A stretch of 64,000 nucleotides of DNA from Listeria swaminathanii (GCF_014229645.1 NZ_JAATOD010000001.1:310001-374000), one strand, 5' to 3'; shown: positions 37,570-47,669, counted from the first letter of the stretch. Made by a program: numbers and translations. The notes: generated from the letters alone by a model not told the origin.

Positions 37570-37987
37570 AAAACCCCTCTCTTTTTTCAGAAAATCCCAG
37601 TACGTAATTTGTATTTGAGAATTAATTTTATTAGTGATTAATACTAAGTTTACCCAGTTTTTACCTAAAAAACAAATACCAAGAGAACGCTAATAAAGGG
37701 GAAAACGGACTATACCAACTATTTGTAATAATTCTGTAACAAACAAAAAGCGAACGTGTATTCCTAGGGCTTGGGATGTACTGCTAGGGAGACCTTTATA
37801 GTGTAAGTGGGATGTGAACATTGAGCAACAACTTTCGCTTCGGGAAACCTATTGCTTTTTAACAACAGAAATATTTAATACATTTGTAATATTAAAAGTG
37901 GCGCTTTTTCCGCTTTTCCTGACTCGAAATGAATTGCCAGATGACTTTATGGTATTCTATAATAGAAGGTATGGAGGATATTATATA
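37570..37987. other. Divergent iap-secA2 intergenic region
   Basis: No gene. On the minus strand GTTT, 14 bases, GGGTAA (37650-37673) resembles a sigma-B promoter for iap, five of six at the -10. Toward secA2 the promoter at 37934-37963 is good. CCTAG and CTAGG near 37765 and 37790 can pair but the structure is weak. Confidence 0.4.
37934..37963 (+). promoter_or_regulatory. Sigma-A promoter of secA2
   Basis: TTGCCA and TATAAT, 18-base spacer; initiation about 18 bases before the ATG at 37988, which rules out translation from further upstream. Confidence 0.75.
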
Positions 37988-40318
37988 ATGAGACAGAATT
38001 ATGATGATCGCAAAATAGTAAAACAGTACCGAGAAATAGCCCGGCAAATTGTCAAAAAAGAGGGCTTATATAGAAATATGGACCAATCCGAACTTTGTGA
38101 ACAAACCAATTTTTGGCGTGAGAAGTTTAAAACAAAACCGATGAGTGATCGAGATAAAATTAATATTTTCGCATTAGCAAGAGAAGCGGCAAGCCGGGTT
38201 ATTGGTTTAGACGCGGTAGTAGTGCAATTAATTGGGGCGCTTGTTCTTGGGGATGGCAAAGTGGCAGAAATGAAAACCGGTGAAGGTAAAACATTGATGT
38301 CGTTATTTGTGATGTTTATAGAAGTAATGCGTGGCAACCGGGTACACCTTGTCACTGCCAATGAATATTTAGCTAGGCGTGACCGGGAAGAAATTGGTCA
38401 AGTGCTCGAATATCTAGGTGTTTCAGTTGCTTTAAATGAATCTGGTTTAGACATAGACCAAAAAAAGGGCATATACACTGCAGATGTTATTTACGGCACG
38501 GCTTCGGAGTTTGGATTTGATTACTTACGGGACAACATGGTTCGCCAAAAAGAAGATAAAGTACAAAGCGGACTTGATTTTGTTTTAATCGATGAAGCAG
38601 ATTCGATTTTGATTGATGAAGCGAGAACGCCTTTACTTATTTCTGACCGCAAAGAGGAAGATTTGTCACTTTACCATACAGCGAATGAACTTGTGAAAAA
38701 GATGATGAAAGATGATTATGAGATTGAAGAGCATAAACGCTTTGTTTGGTTGAACGATGCGGGAATTGAGAAAGCGCAGAAGTTTTGGCACGTGGAATCA
38801 CTTTATTCTGCAGAGGCACAGTCTGAGCTACGGATTACGATGTTGTTAATGCGGGCTCATTTCTTAATGCATAAAGATAAAGATTATGTGGTGCTGGATG
38901 ATGAGGTATTAATTATCGATCCACATACTGGACGTGCACTTCCGGGGCGTCGCTTTAATGACGGGCTTCATCAAGCAATTGAAGCAAAAGAAGGCGTTGA
39001 AGTTAAAGAAGAATCGCGCACGCTTGCGACCATTACTATCCAAAATTACTTCCGGATGTATAAGAAAATTTCAGGTATGACAGGAACCGCCAAAACCGAG
39101 GAAGAAGAGTTTCGCCAAATATACAATATGGACGTCGTAGTTATTCCGACCAATTTACGCGTAAACCGGGAAGATATGCCGGATGATATTTTTTATACGA
39201 AAAAGGAAAAAGGTCGGGCGATTGTTTATGAAGTATCCTGGCGCTATGAAAAAGGGCAGCCGACTTTAATCGGAACTTCTTCTATTAAAAGTAACGAATG
39301 GATTAGTGGCTTGCTAGACGCGGCTGGAATTCCGCACCAAGTTCTAAATGCGAAAAACCATGCGCAAGAAGCCGAAATTATTGCGAAGGCAGGAAAACGT
39401 GGCATGGTAACGTTAGCTACGAACATGGCTGGTCGGGGAACGGATATTAAGCTGGATCCAGATGTGCATAAACTTGGCGGACTTGCTGTAATTGGGACGG
39501 AACGCCATGAAAGTCGCCGTATCGATTTACAACTTATGGGACGTTCTGGTCGACGCGGAGACCCTGGTTTTAGTAAGTTTATGATTTCTTTAGAAGATGA
39601 TTTATTAGAGCAATTTGAAAGTAAAAGCTGGGAGAAACTTTCCACGAAATTGAAACGAAAAGCACCGCGCGACGGAAAACCAGTTAACTCACGTAAGATC
39701 CACGGAGTCGTTGTAAATGCGCAAAAACGCTTAGAAGGAGCCAACTACGATATTCGTAAAGATTTGCTTTCCTATGATGAAGTAATCGATTTACAACGCA
39801 AAATGGTTTATAAAGAACGTGATTTATTACTGGAAAGAAATAAGCTTGGTGTATCTTCCGAAAAAATTCTACGCGAAGTCGCTGAATATTCGTTTATTCA
39901 TCCAACTGATGTTCCAGAAGAAGAGTTGGAGAAATATTATTCACGTCAAAAAGAATTACTTGGTGGAACTAAATTCCCGATTTCTTTTGATCAGGTCACC
40001 TTGATGGAGCCAGCAGAAGTGGTGGAGGAAATCGTTTCTTGGCATAAAAAAGAACGCAACAAATTCCCTGTTGAAACGATTATCGCAATCGAACGAGAAG
40101 TATATTTGAATTTAATGGACCAAATGTGGGTTATGCACCTAGATGCAATGGTTCAATTGCGCGAAGGAATTCATTTGCGGGCATATGGTCAACAAGATCC
40201 ACTTGTGATGTATCAAAAAGAAGGGGCGCAATTATTTGAGAAATTCCAAGCGGATTATCATTTCTATTTTGCACATGCATTACTTGAACTTGATCCTGAT
40301 GGTTTAATCCAAGGCTAA
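37988..40318 (+). CDS. secA2: Accessory preprotein translocase ATPase SecA2
   Basis: 776 residues, shorter than housekeeping SecA because it lacks the C-terminal linker and zinc-binding tail. Walker A is GEGK101T, the DEAD-type Walker B is D202-E-A-D, and the second helicase domain has TNMAGRGTDIKL and LMGRSGRRGDPG. It powers export of a subset of wall proteins, including p60 and NamA in Listeria. I chose ATG 37988, ten bases after GGAGG and just downstream of a promoter; the frame stays open 58 codons upstream but would lie before the transcript start. Confidence 0.95.
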   Translation: MRQNYDDRKIVKQYREIARQIVKKEGLYRNMDQSELCEQTNFWREKFKTKPMSDRDKINIFALAREAASRVIGLDAVVVQLIGALVLGDGKVAEMKTGEGKTLMSLFVMFIEVMRGNRVHLVTANEYLARRDREEIGQVLEYLGVSVALNESGLDIDQKKGIYTADVIYGTASEFGFDYLRDNMVRQKEDKVQSGLDFVLIDEADSILIDEARTPLLISDRKEEDLSLYHTANELVKKMMKDDYEIEEHKRFVWLNDAGIEKAQKFWHVESLYSAEAQSELRITMLLMRAHFLMHKDKDYVVLDDEVLIIDPHTGRALPGRRFNDGLHQAIEAKEGVEVKEESRTLATITIQNYFRMYKKISGMTGTAKTEEEEFRQIYNMDVVVIPTNLRVNREDMPDDIFYTKKEKGRAIVYEVSWRYEKGQPTLIGTSSIKSNEWISGLLDAAGIPHQVLNAKNHAQEAEIIAKAGKRGMVTLATNMAGRGTDIKLDPDVHKLGGLAVIGTERHESRRIDLQLMGRSGRRGDPGFSKFMISLEDDLLEQFESKSWEKLSTKLKRKAPRDGKPVNSRKIHGVVVNAQKRLEGANYDIRKDLLSYDEVIDLQRKMVYKERDLLLERNKLGVSSEKILREVAEYSFIHPTDVPEEELEKYYSRQKELLGGTKFPISFDQVTLMEPAEVVEEIVSWHKKERNKFPVETIIAIEREVYLNLMDQMWVMHLDAMVQLREGIHLRAYGQQDPLVMYQKEGAQLFEKFQADYHFYFAHALLELDPDGLIQG

Positions 40319-40435
40319 AAATACAACTCACGTCTGATTTTTTTCGAATTTATGGGTAAATTAGTGTGAACGAGGGTATTAATCTATATAATAGTAGCAA
40401 ACGAAAATAAATTTAGACAAAAGAGGGGTGGTAAA

Positions 40436-41605
40436 GTGAAGGGTTCATTCACAAAATTTAAACAATTTTTTATTGAGAACAAGTTTGTGCTGGGGTTACT
40501 AATTTTTCTATTAGTAGCGCTTGATATTTACGTGCTAACGAAGATTTCCTTTATTTTTGATCCACTAATGGTCATTCTTAAAACCGTTGCAGCACCAATC
40601 ATTTTAGCGGGGATTTCTTACTATTTGTTTAATCCAATAATTGATTGGTTGGAAAAACATAAGTGGAAGCGTGGCTGGGCAATTGCCTTGTTATACTTAG
40701 TGATTATTGGTTTAATCATTCTACTATTTAGCTTTGTCATTCCGGCTGTTAAGGATCAGATTGTTAGCTTGTTCAAATCATTCCCAGGCTATTGGGATCA
40801 AATTACACAGAAATTTGACGAGTTCAGTCGTTCGAGCCTATTTGATCAAATCAAAGATAAATTAAACACCAACATGAGCGATATTATGAAAACTGTTTCC
40901 ACAAAAGGAACGTCCGTGATAAACAGCGCTATTTCAAGTATTGGCAGCATTGTTGGGACAGTTACAGAGGTCGTTTTAGCAATCGTAACGACACCGCTTG
41001 TTTTATTCTACTTACTAAAAGATGGGAAAAAATTACCAGACTTCCTACTTAAAATGCTACCAGTAAATGGTCGTGCGCATACTCGCCAAGTGCTTGGTGA
41101 AGCAAACCACCAAATTAGTTCATACATTCGTGGACAAATTATCGTTAGCTTATGTATTGGTATTCTGTTATTTATCGGTTATTTAATTATCGGTTTACCA
41201 TATGCATTAACGCTTGCTATTATTGCAGCTTGTACAAGTATTGTTCCTTACCTAGGGCCAGCAATTGCGATTACACCAGCTATTATTATCGCGATTGTTA
41301 CATCTCCTTGGTTACTAATTAAACTAATTATTGTATGGTGCGTTGTTCAATTACTAGAAGGTAAATTCATTTCACCTCAAGTAATGGGTAAAACATTAAA
41401 AGTACATCCAATCACCATTTTATTCGTAATTTTAGTAGCCGGAAATCTATTCGGTGTTCTAGGTGTTATCTTCGCAGTACCAGGTTATGCGGTACTTAAA
41501 GTAATCGTGACGCATGTATTCATTTGGTTCAAACGAGTCTCCGGGCTATACGGTGAGCAGCCTGAAAGTGAATTTGTGGCACCACCAGCGGAAGAAAAAG
41601 AATAA
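40436..41605 (+). CDS. AI-2E family transporter (PerM-like permease)
   Basis: 389 residues with about eight membrane helices, a central amphipathic region (VKDQIVSLFKSFPGYWDQI) and the family's conserved YLGPAIAITPAIIIAIV and GKFISPQVMGKTLKVHP segments. Despite the family name most members do not export AI-2; several are ion or small-molecule exporters. The start is GTG 40436 after AGAGGGGTGG. It has its own terminator and is probably independent of secA2. Confidence 0.85.
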   Translation: MKGSFTKFKQFFIENKFVLGLLIFLLVALDIYVLTKISFIFDPLMVILKTVAAPIILAGISYYLFNPIIDWLEKHKWKRGWAIALLYLVIIGLIILLFSFVIPAVKDQIVSLFKSFPGYWDQITQKFDEFSRSSLFDQIKDKLNTNMSDIMKTVSTKGTSVINSAISSIGSIVGTVTEVVLAIVTTPLVLFYLLKDGKKLPDFLLKMLPVNGRAHTRQVLGEANHQISSYIRGQIIVSLCIGILLFIGYLIIGLPYALTLAIIAACTSIVPYLGPAIAITPAIIIAIVTSPWLLIKLIIVWCVVQLLEGKFISPQVMGKTLKVHPITILFVILVAGNLFGVLGVIFAVPGYAVLKVIVTHVFIWFKRVSGLYGEQPESEFVAPPAEEKE

Positions 41606-41610
41606 TAGAT

Positions 41611-41659
41611 AAAACACTATTAGTGGAAAAGAACATTTTCTCGCTAATAGTGTTTTTTT
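41611..41659 (+). terminator. Terminator after AI-2E family gene
   Basis: AAAACACTATTAG pairs perfectly with CTAATAGTGTTTT and continues into T's. Confidence 0.88.
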
Positions 41660-41676
41660 ATATGCAGAAAAACAAT

Positions 41677-41740
41677 GTTCACAAAAAAGACATAATTTTT
41701 CTCTTTACACGCTAATCATAGCAATAGTGCCGATTTAATG
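41677..41740 (+). promoter_or_regulatory. Third copy of the 19-bp element, upstream of WxL operon 2
   Basis: GTTCACAAAAAAGACATAA (41677-41695) differs from the two copies at 30752 and 30931 by two bases. A TTTACA hexamer begins exactly 27 bases after the element start (41704), as in copy 1. A good -10 at 17-base spacing is not visible; TTTAAT at 41734-41739 is too far. Confidence 0.6.
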
Positions 41741-41866
41741 TAATTTTTATTACAAAACAATGTGGTAGATATGAGTTTTTTCTCTATTTTTAATAAATTG
41801 TACATTGAATTGACTCCTTTTTCATCATAATATGAAGCCAACGCATGACGAAAGGGGAAACAAAAA

Positions 41867-42580
41867 ATGATTATCAAAAAAACATTAATTGTAGGATTAA
41901 TTGGCATAAGTTCAGTCACACTTTTTGCACCAGCTGCTTTTGCAGTAACTTCTGAGGGGGATTCAAAAGCTTCGATTATGTTTGAAGCAGGGACTGGGGT
42001 TGTTGATCCGGTTGATCCGGAAGATCCAACGAAGCCGATTGACCCGTTAGATCCGAGTAATCCAACTGATCCGGGAACTGGTAACACTGGTTCACTGACA
42101 ATGGATTACGTCTCTTCTGTTAATTTCGGCCAGCATGAGGTAGCAACGACGGAACAAAGCTATTCCTCGACTTCCAGAAAGCCATTTATTCAAGTATCTG
42201 ACCGTCGTGGAACTGGCGCTGGTTGGAAAGTTACGGCAACAGCAACAGCATTCCAAAACGAAGATGGAGCGGCTTCTCTATCAGGAGCAAAACTATCATT
42301 TAAAAACGGAGAAACTGCTTCTGCAAGTACAACGACTTCAACACCAACTGCAGCGCAAACAGTCGAACTACCAACAGATGGGACGTCGATCGTAAATGTT
42401 GTTTCCGCGAAAGCATCAGAAGGTATGGGAACATGGATTAATCGCTGGTTTGGCGCTACGCCGAATGACGCAGCAAGTTTAAACGACAATGTACAGTTAA
42501 CGATACCAGCAGGGAGCGCAACACTCGGAGACCATGAAGCAACAATCACATGGACATTATCTGACGCGCCAGGAGTTTAA
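41867..42580 (+). CDS. WxL-domain cell-surface protein
   Basis: 237 residues: signal peptide (AFA-V around residue 26), a Pro-Asp linker (VDPVDPEDPTKPIDPLDP, residues about 45-66) and a WxL domain. The first signature is degenerate, W120-K-V; the second, W229-T-L in ITWTLSDAPGV, is canonical at the very C-terminus. It would sit on peptidoglycan non-covalently. It is paralogous in layout to the protein at 6641-7483. The ATG follows GAAAGGGGAAAC. Confidence 0.9.
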   Translation: MIIKKTLIVGLIGISSVTLFAPAAFAVTSEGDSKASIMFEAGTGVVDPVDPEDPTKPIDPLDPSNPTDPGTGNTGSLTMDYVSSVNFGQHEVATTEQSYSSTSRKPFIQVSDRRGTGAGWKVTATATAFQNEDGAASLSGAKLSFKNGETASASTTTSTPTAAQTVELPTDGTSIVNVVSAKASEGMGTWINRWFGATPNDAASLNDNVQLTIPAGSATLGDHEATITWTLSDAPGV

Positions 42581-42622
42581 AAAATTTGCGTTTAGAATTT
42601 CCTTTCTAGACGCAAAATTTTT
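42580..42622 (+). terminator. Intra-operon terminator-like hairpin after WxL gene
   Basis: AAATTTGCGTTTAGAA pairs with TTCTAGACGCAAAATTT (one bulge, one G-U) and runs into T's directly after the WxL stop, as in locus 1. Confidence 0.65.
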
Positions 42623-42649
42623 ATAAAAAACGATGGAAGGAAGGTTTAA

Positions 42650-43669
42650 TTGAAGAAAAGTTTTCTTAGTTTATTGTTCATTGTTCCATTATTAGTAACA
42701 TGCAGTAATTTGACAGAAGCAAAAGCGGCAGAAGGGGATGTTGGCTATTCCGTACAGGCTAAAATCCCTGCCAATCAAATAGATAAAAGACAAACCTATT
42801 TCGATTTAAAAATGAAACCAAAGCAAAAACAAACCGTAGAAATCGAAGTAATGAATAGCTCAAACGAAGAAATTCAAGTGGAAGCATCAGTCAACTACGC
42901 ATCCACCAATCGAACAGGTGTCATTGATTATACGAAAAATGATCTTTCTAAAAAAGATAAAAGTTTAAAATATCCACTTCCAGAACTAGCTAAAATATCA
43001 GACGACCAAAAACACCTAACTATACCCGTAAATGGCAAAAAAACAGTTCAGGTTATGATTGAAATGCCAGAAGAATCCATAGACGGTGTCGTTTTGGGCG
43101 CAGTAGAGTTCAAAAAGAAAAATACAACCGAGACGAAAAAAGCAAAAGGTGTCTCGCTGAAAAATGAATACTCCTATATTGTTGGTATGCAGCTATCTGA
43201 AACCGACAAACAAGTTAAACCACATATGAATTTACTACGTATCAAACCAACGTTAATTAACTACCACACAGCAGTAGCCGCCACATTACAAAACAACCAA
43301 CCTGTCATTATCAAAAATTTAAGTATCGATGCAAAAGTCTACCAACAAAATTCGGATAAAATGCTCTATCAAACGAAAAAAGCAAACATGACGATGGCGC
43401 CGAATTCCAATTTTGATTTTGGGATTGACTGGGGGAATAAACCGCTAAAAGAAGGTAAATACAGATTAAAAATGACTGCAACGAATGGCGTTGAAACATG
43501 GAATTGGGACGAAAACTTCACGATTGGCAAAGAAGGACAAGATTTAAATAATGAGGCCGTTGATTTACAACAAACGAACGAATGGCTGTATGTTGCGATT
43601 GCGGCGGGCGTGTTACTTGTGTTACTGCTTATTATTCTCGTCATTAGAAAACGAAGAAAAGAACAATAA
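42650..43669 (+). CDS. WxL-interacting membrane protein (DUF916-DUF3324)
   Basis: 339 residues: signal peptide, DUF916 domain (YSVQAKIPANQ, TYFDLKMKPKQKQ), DUF3324 domain (TMAPNSNFDFGIDW), a C-terminal transmembrane helix (about 312-332) and RKRRKEQ tail. It is clearly homologous to 7563-8591, so the two loci share a common plan. The start is TTG 42650 after GGAAGGAAGG. It likely links the WxL proteins to membrane and wall. Confidence 0.9.
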   Translation: MKKSFLSLLFIVPLLVTCSNLTEAKAAEGDVGYSVQAKIPANQIDKRQTYFDLKMKPKQKQTVEIEVMNSSNEEIQVEASVNYASTNRTGVIDYTKNDLSKKDKSLKYPLPELAKISDDQKHLTIPVNGKKTVQVMIEMPEESIDGVVLGAVEFKKKNTTETKKAKGVSLKNEYSYIVGMQLSETDKQVKPHMNLLRIKPTLINYHTAVAATLQNNQPVIIKNLSIDAKVYQQNSDKMLYQTKKANMTMAPNSNFDFGIDWGNKPLKEGKYRLKMTATNGVETWNWDENFTIGKEGQDLNNEAVDLQQTNEWLYVAIAAGVLLVLLLIILVIRKRRKEQ

Positions 43670-43686
43670 AGAAAGGAGCTGGCAAA

Positions 43687-46152
43687 TTGGTTTTCAAAAA
43701 AATAATCCTTGTATTGACCATGGCGGCTCTTTTTCTTGGTTTTAAAGTAGTTATAGCAGCAGAAAATGGGAATGCTGATTTAGCGGCGAACGAAGCAGTA
43801 GTCAGCAATTTTGCCGAATTGAAAACAGCAATTTCAGAAGATAATGGGGTTGATACGGTCTATTTGGGGGCGGATATTGATTTATCGGGAGGCATTGTTA
43901 TACCAGCTTCCAAAAAAACATTCACTTTATCTGGGAAAAATCCAGCAACAGGTGAAATTCATACGCTAACCGAAACAATGGCATCATCCGGCGCCCAGAG
44001 CAGTGTCATCACAGTAAACACAAATACCGGAACGAAAGAAACAACTTTAAAAGATTTGAATATTATCGGAAAAAACTATTATGGCACGATTTCGGTTTAT
44101 GCAGCCGCGAAAAATGTGGTACAAAACTATGAAAATATCCATTATCAAGGTCCGCAAATGATTTATAATTTGAACGGAACGGCGAACTTTAAAGGAACTA
44201 ATGATATTACGATAGCGTCGTTTGTCGCTGGTTCTGCGGCGCCAAATGAAGTTGCCGAAATTAAAGGCGTGAGTGTGTCTGGAAAATTAATGATTAATCA
44301 TGCGAGCTCGAATGCCAATAGTGCGTTTTGGTTTGGGGGCGGAACGGCGGAAGTGAACACATTTACTGTCGAAGAAAATGCGGATGTGACGGTGCTTTCT
44401 AATGGGACGGGAATGTTTTATCGCTCGGGTGCAAAGCCAGTTGAAATTGAGGTAAAAAAGAATGCGAAATTAGATATTACTTCAAATAATAATATTTTTC
44501 GTGATACGCCGGGCGGAGCGGTTAAAATCGCAGAAGGTGCGGATGTGACGATGACGAAAACGGGTGGCGCGAATCCACTGCTTTGGTCGGCGGATGATAT
44601 TAACGTAAGTCCGAATGCGCGCTTAATTTTGAATAAAACAGGTGGTACAGGCTATATTATCCAGTTTTATAATGCGACTGCGAAGTTAGATGTCAAGGAT
44701 CCGCGGAGCTTTTTGATTGCAACCAATTCGAATACGCCGATGTTTTACTGGCCTTATGAGAATACGTTTAATTTAGAGGCGCAAATGGTGAATTATTGGG
44801 ATACGGCAGGCACGATTGATCGGACGGATCCGCCGGCGCAAAATTTTAGTTTGCCGGATGGAGGAAATGTTACCGGAAGCTTGACTTATACGGGGACAAC
44901 CACGAAAATTCTTTCGACTAATGCGGGAATGACGCCGACTAATTTTAATCAAAATACGGCGCGAATGATTGCGATGGGGCGCCTTGAAGGAAAGATAAAC
45001 CCGGTGACGGATGCAGATAGTGAAATCACAGGGACGGCGACACCGAATGCTTTTATTAGTATTTCGTATACTGAAAATGGCGTAAATAAGCTTTTAAAAG
45101 GACAAGCAGATAGCGCGGGAACTTATCGGATTGCTATTCCGAGTGGTTTTATAAAGCCATATATTGATTTAACTGCCACGATAACGCAAGACCAGAAATG
45201 GCTGACGTTAGATACAGTAACGGTAGAAGATGTGACTCCGCCAAGTGGCGATGCAATTACGCAAATTTTAACGCTTGGCGATCCATTTCCAGATGTTTCT
45301 AAACTAGTGACCAATATTGCGGATCATTCTGACAACACTTCCGGCGCAGGGGTGACAGCTACTTTACAAAGCGCACCTGATACAAATATATTTGGGCCAG
45401 CAGAAGCTATAGTTCGCTTAGAAGATAAGGCGCATAATTTTGCCGATATTCGTGTACCAGTTTTTATTAAAGATAATATGACTGATATTCAAGATGACAA
45501 AGCATTACGAGCGGCGGGTTTTTCCGTGAATTTAAAAGAAATTATCGAGCTGAATGACACGGAACTCGAGCAATTGATTTTAACGAAGTCGGGCGCAAAA
45601 GCTTTTAATATTAAAACTGGCGCGGACTTAACGGCGGAAGTGAAAGTGACTAGCACAAATCTGAAAAAAGAAACCGGTTCCTATACAGCGACAATTCAAA
45701 TTGGCTCATTGGCAAAAGAAATTGCGATTCAAGTGACAGGTGAGCTGAAATTCAACCATGTGCCGGACACAATTTCTTTCGAGTCGATCAAGCTTAACAA
45801 GCAGAAAAATATCGCTAAACGTAGCGCGGGATTTGATTTATCTGTGCTTGATTCGAGAGGAGCAGATAGCCAGTTTAGTGTCACAGCAGCAATTAAAGCA
45901 CCGCTGACTTCTACAACAAATCCAGCGCATATTTTACCAGAAGGGCTTATTTTTATTGATAATACTGGAGAGAAAAAGCTGCTTTCCGATGAACCAATCA
46001 CCATTTTCCAGTCGCAGTCGGCTAGTGAGATGATAGTTCCGATTGACTGGGAAGAGGATCGCGGAATTCTGGTGGAAGTGGATGCGGCCGATGCGTATGT
46101 GGATGAAAGTTATGAAACAACGATTGAATGGACTTTGACGGATGCTCCGTAA
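43687..46152 (+). CDS. Large WxL surface protein with beta-helix-like N-terminal region
   Basis: 821 residues from TTG 43687 (GAAAGGAGCTGG ahead). Signal peptide, then a pectate-lyase-like repetitive region (about 35-330) rich in short Asn/Val strands (LKDLNIIGKNYYG, EVNTFTVEENADVTV), Ig-like modules in the middle (TGTATPNAFISISYTENG, then ITQILTLGDPFPDVS) and a C-terminal WxL half ending IEWTLTDAP. The expected first WxL motif is not recognisable. It starts 17 bases after the DUF916 gene. Probable adhesin or scaffold; the ligand is unknown. Confidence 0.82.
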   Translation: MVFKKIILVLTMAALFLGFKVVIAAENGNADLAANEAVVSNFAELKTAISEDNGVDTVYLGADIDLSGGIVIPASKKTFTLSGKNPATGEIHTLTETMASSGAQSSVITVNTNTGTKETTLKDLNIIGKNYYGTISVYAAAKNVVQNYENIHYQGPQMIYNLNGTANFKGTNDITIASFVAGSAAPNEVAEIKGVSVSGKLMINHASSNANSAFWFGGGTAEVNTFTVEENADVTVLSNGTGMFYRSGAKPVEIEVKKNAKLDITSNNNIFRDTPGGAVKIAEGADVTMTKTGGANPLLWSADDINVSPNARLILNKTGGTGYIIQFYNATAKLDVKDPRSFLIATNSNTPMFYWPYENTFNLEAQMVNYWDTAGTIDRTDPPAQNFSLPDGGNVTGSLTYTGTTTKILSTNAGMTPTNFNQNTARMIAMGRLEGKINPVTDADSEITGTATPNAFISISYTENGVNKLLKGQADSAGTYRIAIPSGFIKPYIDLTATITQDQKWLTLDTVTVEDVTPPSGDAITQILTLGDPFPDVSKLVTNIADHSDNTSGAGVTATLQSAPDTNIFGPAEAIVRLEDKAHNFADIRVPVFIKDNMTDIQDDKALRAAGFSVNLKEIIELNDTELEQLILTKSGAKAFNIKTGADLTAEVKVTSTNLKKETGSYTATIQIGSLAKEIAIQVTGELKFNHVPDTISFESIKLNKQKNIAKRSAGFDLSVLDSRGADSQFSVTAAIKAPLTSTTNPAHILPEGLIFIDNTGEKKLLSDEPITIFQSQSASEMIVPIDWEEDRGILVEVDAADAYVDESYETTIEWTLTDAP

Positions 46153-46153
46153 G

Positions 46154-46185
46154 AAACCTGTTAACTTTTGCTAACAGGTTTTTTT
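46154..46185 (+). terminator. Terminator of WxL operon 2
   Basis: AAACCTGTTA and TAACAGGTTT stem followed by seven T's. Confidence 0.9.
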
Positions 46186-46265
46186 GTGTTTTAAGCCCTT
46201 TGTTTTTCTAAATGCGATAGATTTTCGTATAATAGCGATAAGTAAGTTGCGAAAGGTGGGAAAGC

Positions 46266-47669
46266 ATGACTTCGGTAATGTGGTTTCGGAGAGATCTCCG
46301 GATAAGTGATAATAAAGCGCTCTATCATGCTTGTAAAGAGGACGATTTGATTTTGTTATTCCAAGTGAATCCAGCACAATTTATCACAGGGAGTCCTAGC
46401 CATCAAGCCTTTTTTGCGAGTGTGGCGCATTTTAAACAAGAAATCGATCAGAAGGCTCATTTGCAAATCATGTTTGGCGAACCAATGGAATGTTTAAAAC
46501 AACTGCAAGATAAGTTACCGACTTGGGATAAAGTATTCTTCAACCGTGATGAAACTGGCTACGGAGCAAGCCGAGATGAGGCTGCGGAAGCATTCTTTGA
46601 TAAACAGGGAATCGTAGTCCACGCCTTCCACGATGCCTATCTTCACTCAGCCGAAGAAGTAAAAAAACCCCCCACAGAATACTACAAAATTTTCACTCCG
46701 TACTTTAAAAAATGGCGCGAAGAAATCAAAGAAATGCCATTAAAAGTCACATTAAAGCCGGAAAATATCAGGAAAGAAAGCTTGTTTCCAAAATACGAAG
46801 AACCGTTTGCGGAAATGGTCCGTGATTTATCCGTGTCTGATGTCGGCGAACAAGCTGCAAACACTCTGTTAGCGAGCTTTATTAAAGAAGATTTAGCGGA
46901 TTACGATAAAGCGAGAGATTTTCCTGACCTCGATAAAACAAGTCATTTATCGCGTTATTTGCGGACAGGTGAAATTTCAATTCGGACGATTTGGCAGGCG
47001 CTTCAACAAACGGAAGCTACAGAAGGACGCGCGACTTTCGAAAAAGAGCTGTGTTGGCGCGATTTTTATAATATGATTTATGTGTCTTTTCCTAATCAAA
47101 AAAATGAGCCGATTCAGGGAAATTATCGTTTGATTGAATGGGATAACAACCGCGACTTTTTCAAAAAATGGCAAGACGGGCAAACGGGTTTTCCGCTTGT
47201 GGATGCAGCGATGCGCCAGTTGAAAGAAACGGGTTGGATGCATAATCGGCTAAGAATGATTACGGCTTCTTTTTTAACGAAAGATTTGCTGATTGATTGG
47301 CGTTTTGGCGAGAAATATTTTCAACAAATGCTGATTGATTATGACCCGGCGAGTAATATCGGCGGGTGGCAGTGGGCGGCTTCGACTGGAACGGACGCGG
47401 TGCCGTACTTTCGAATTTTTAATCCCACTACGCAATCAGAAAAATTTGATCCAGCGGGCCAATTTATTCGGACGTATGTAAAAGAGCTGGCGGATCTACC
47501 GGATAAATTTATCCATCAACCAGAGAAAATGTCTGAAACGGAGCAAAAAGAGCATGGTTTTATTTTAGGGAAGGATTATCCGTTTCCAATTGTTGACCAT
47601 AAAGAACGGCGGAAATTAGCGATTGCACGATATGAGTTTAGTAAGGAGCACTACAGGGGAAATATATAG
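46266..47669 (+). CDS. phr: Deoxyribodipyrimidine photolyase (class I)
   Basis: 467 residues. An N-terminal photolyase domain (VMWFRRDLRISDNKAL) binds the antenna, and the C-terminal FAD domain has ELCWRDFYNMI, GWMHNRLRMITASFLTKDLL, WQWAASTGTDAVPYFRIFNP. It repairs cyclobutane pyrimidine dimers using blue light. The tryptophans needed for electron transfer and dimer recognition appear intact. It has its own terminator downstream. Confidence 0.93.
   Translation: MTSVMWFRRDLRISDNKALYHACKEDDLILLFQVNPAQFITGSPSHQAFFASVAHFKQEIDQKAHLQIMFGEPMECLKQLQDKLPTWDKVFFNRDETGYGASRDEAAEAFFDKQGIVVHAFHDAYLHSAEEVKKPPTEYYKIFTPYFKKWREEIKEMPLKVTLKPENIRKESLFPKYEEPFAEMVRDLSVSDVGEQAANTLLASFIKEDLADYDKARDFPDLDKTSHLSRYLRTGEISIRTIWQALQQTEATEGRATFEKELCWRDFYNMIYVSFPNQKNEPIQGNYRLIEWDNNRDFFKKWQDGQTGFPLVDAAMRQLKETGWMHNRLRMITASFLTKDLLIDWRFGEKYFQQMLIDYDPASNIGGWQWAASTGTDAVPYFRIFNPTTQSEKFDPAGQFIRTYVKELADLPDKFIHQPEKMSETEQKEHGFILGKDYPFPIVDHKERRKLAIARYEFSKEHYRGNI

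Noticed and set aside
37814..37987. 58-codon in-frame extension of secA2
   Set aside because: A sigma-A promoter at 37934-37963 starts the transcript after most of it, and the known SecA2 N-terminus MRQNYDDRK begins at 37988 with a proper ribosome site.
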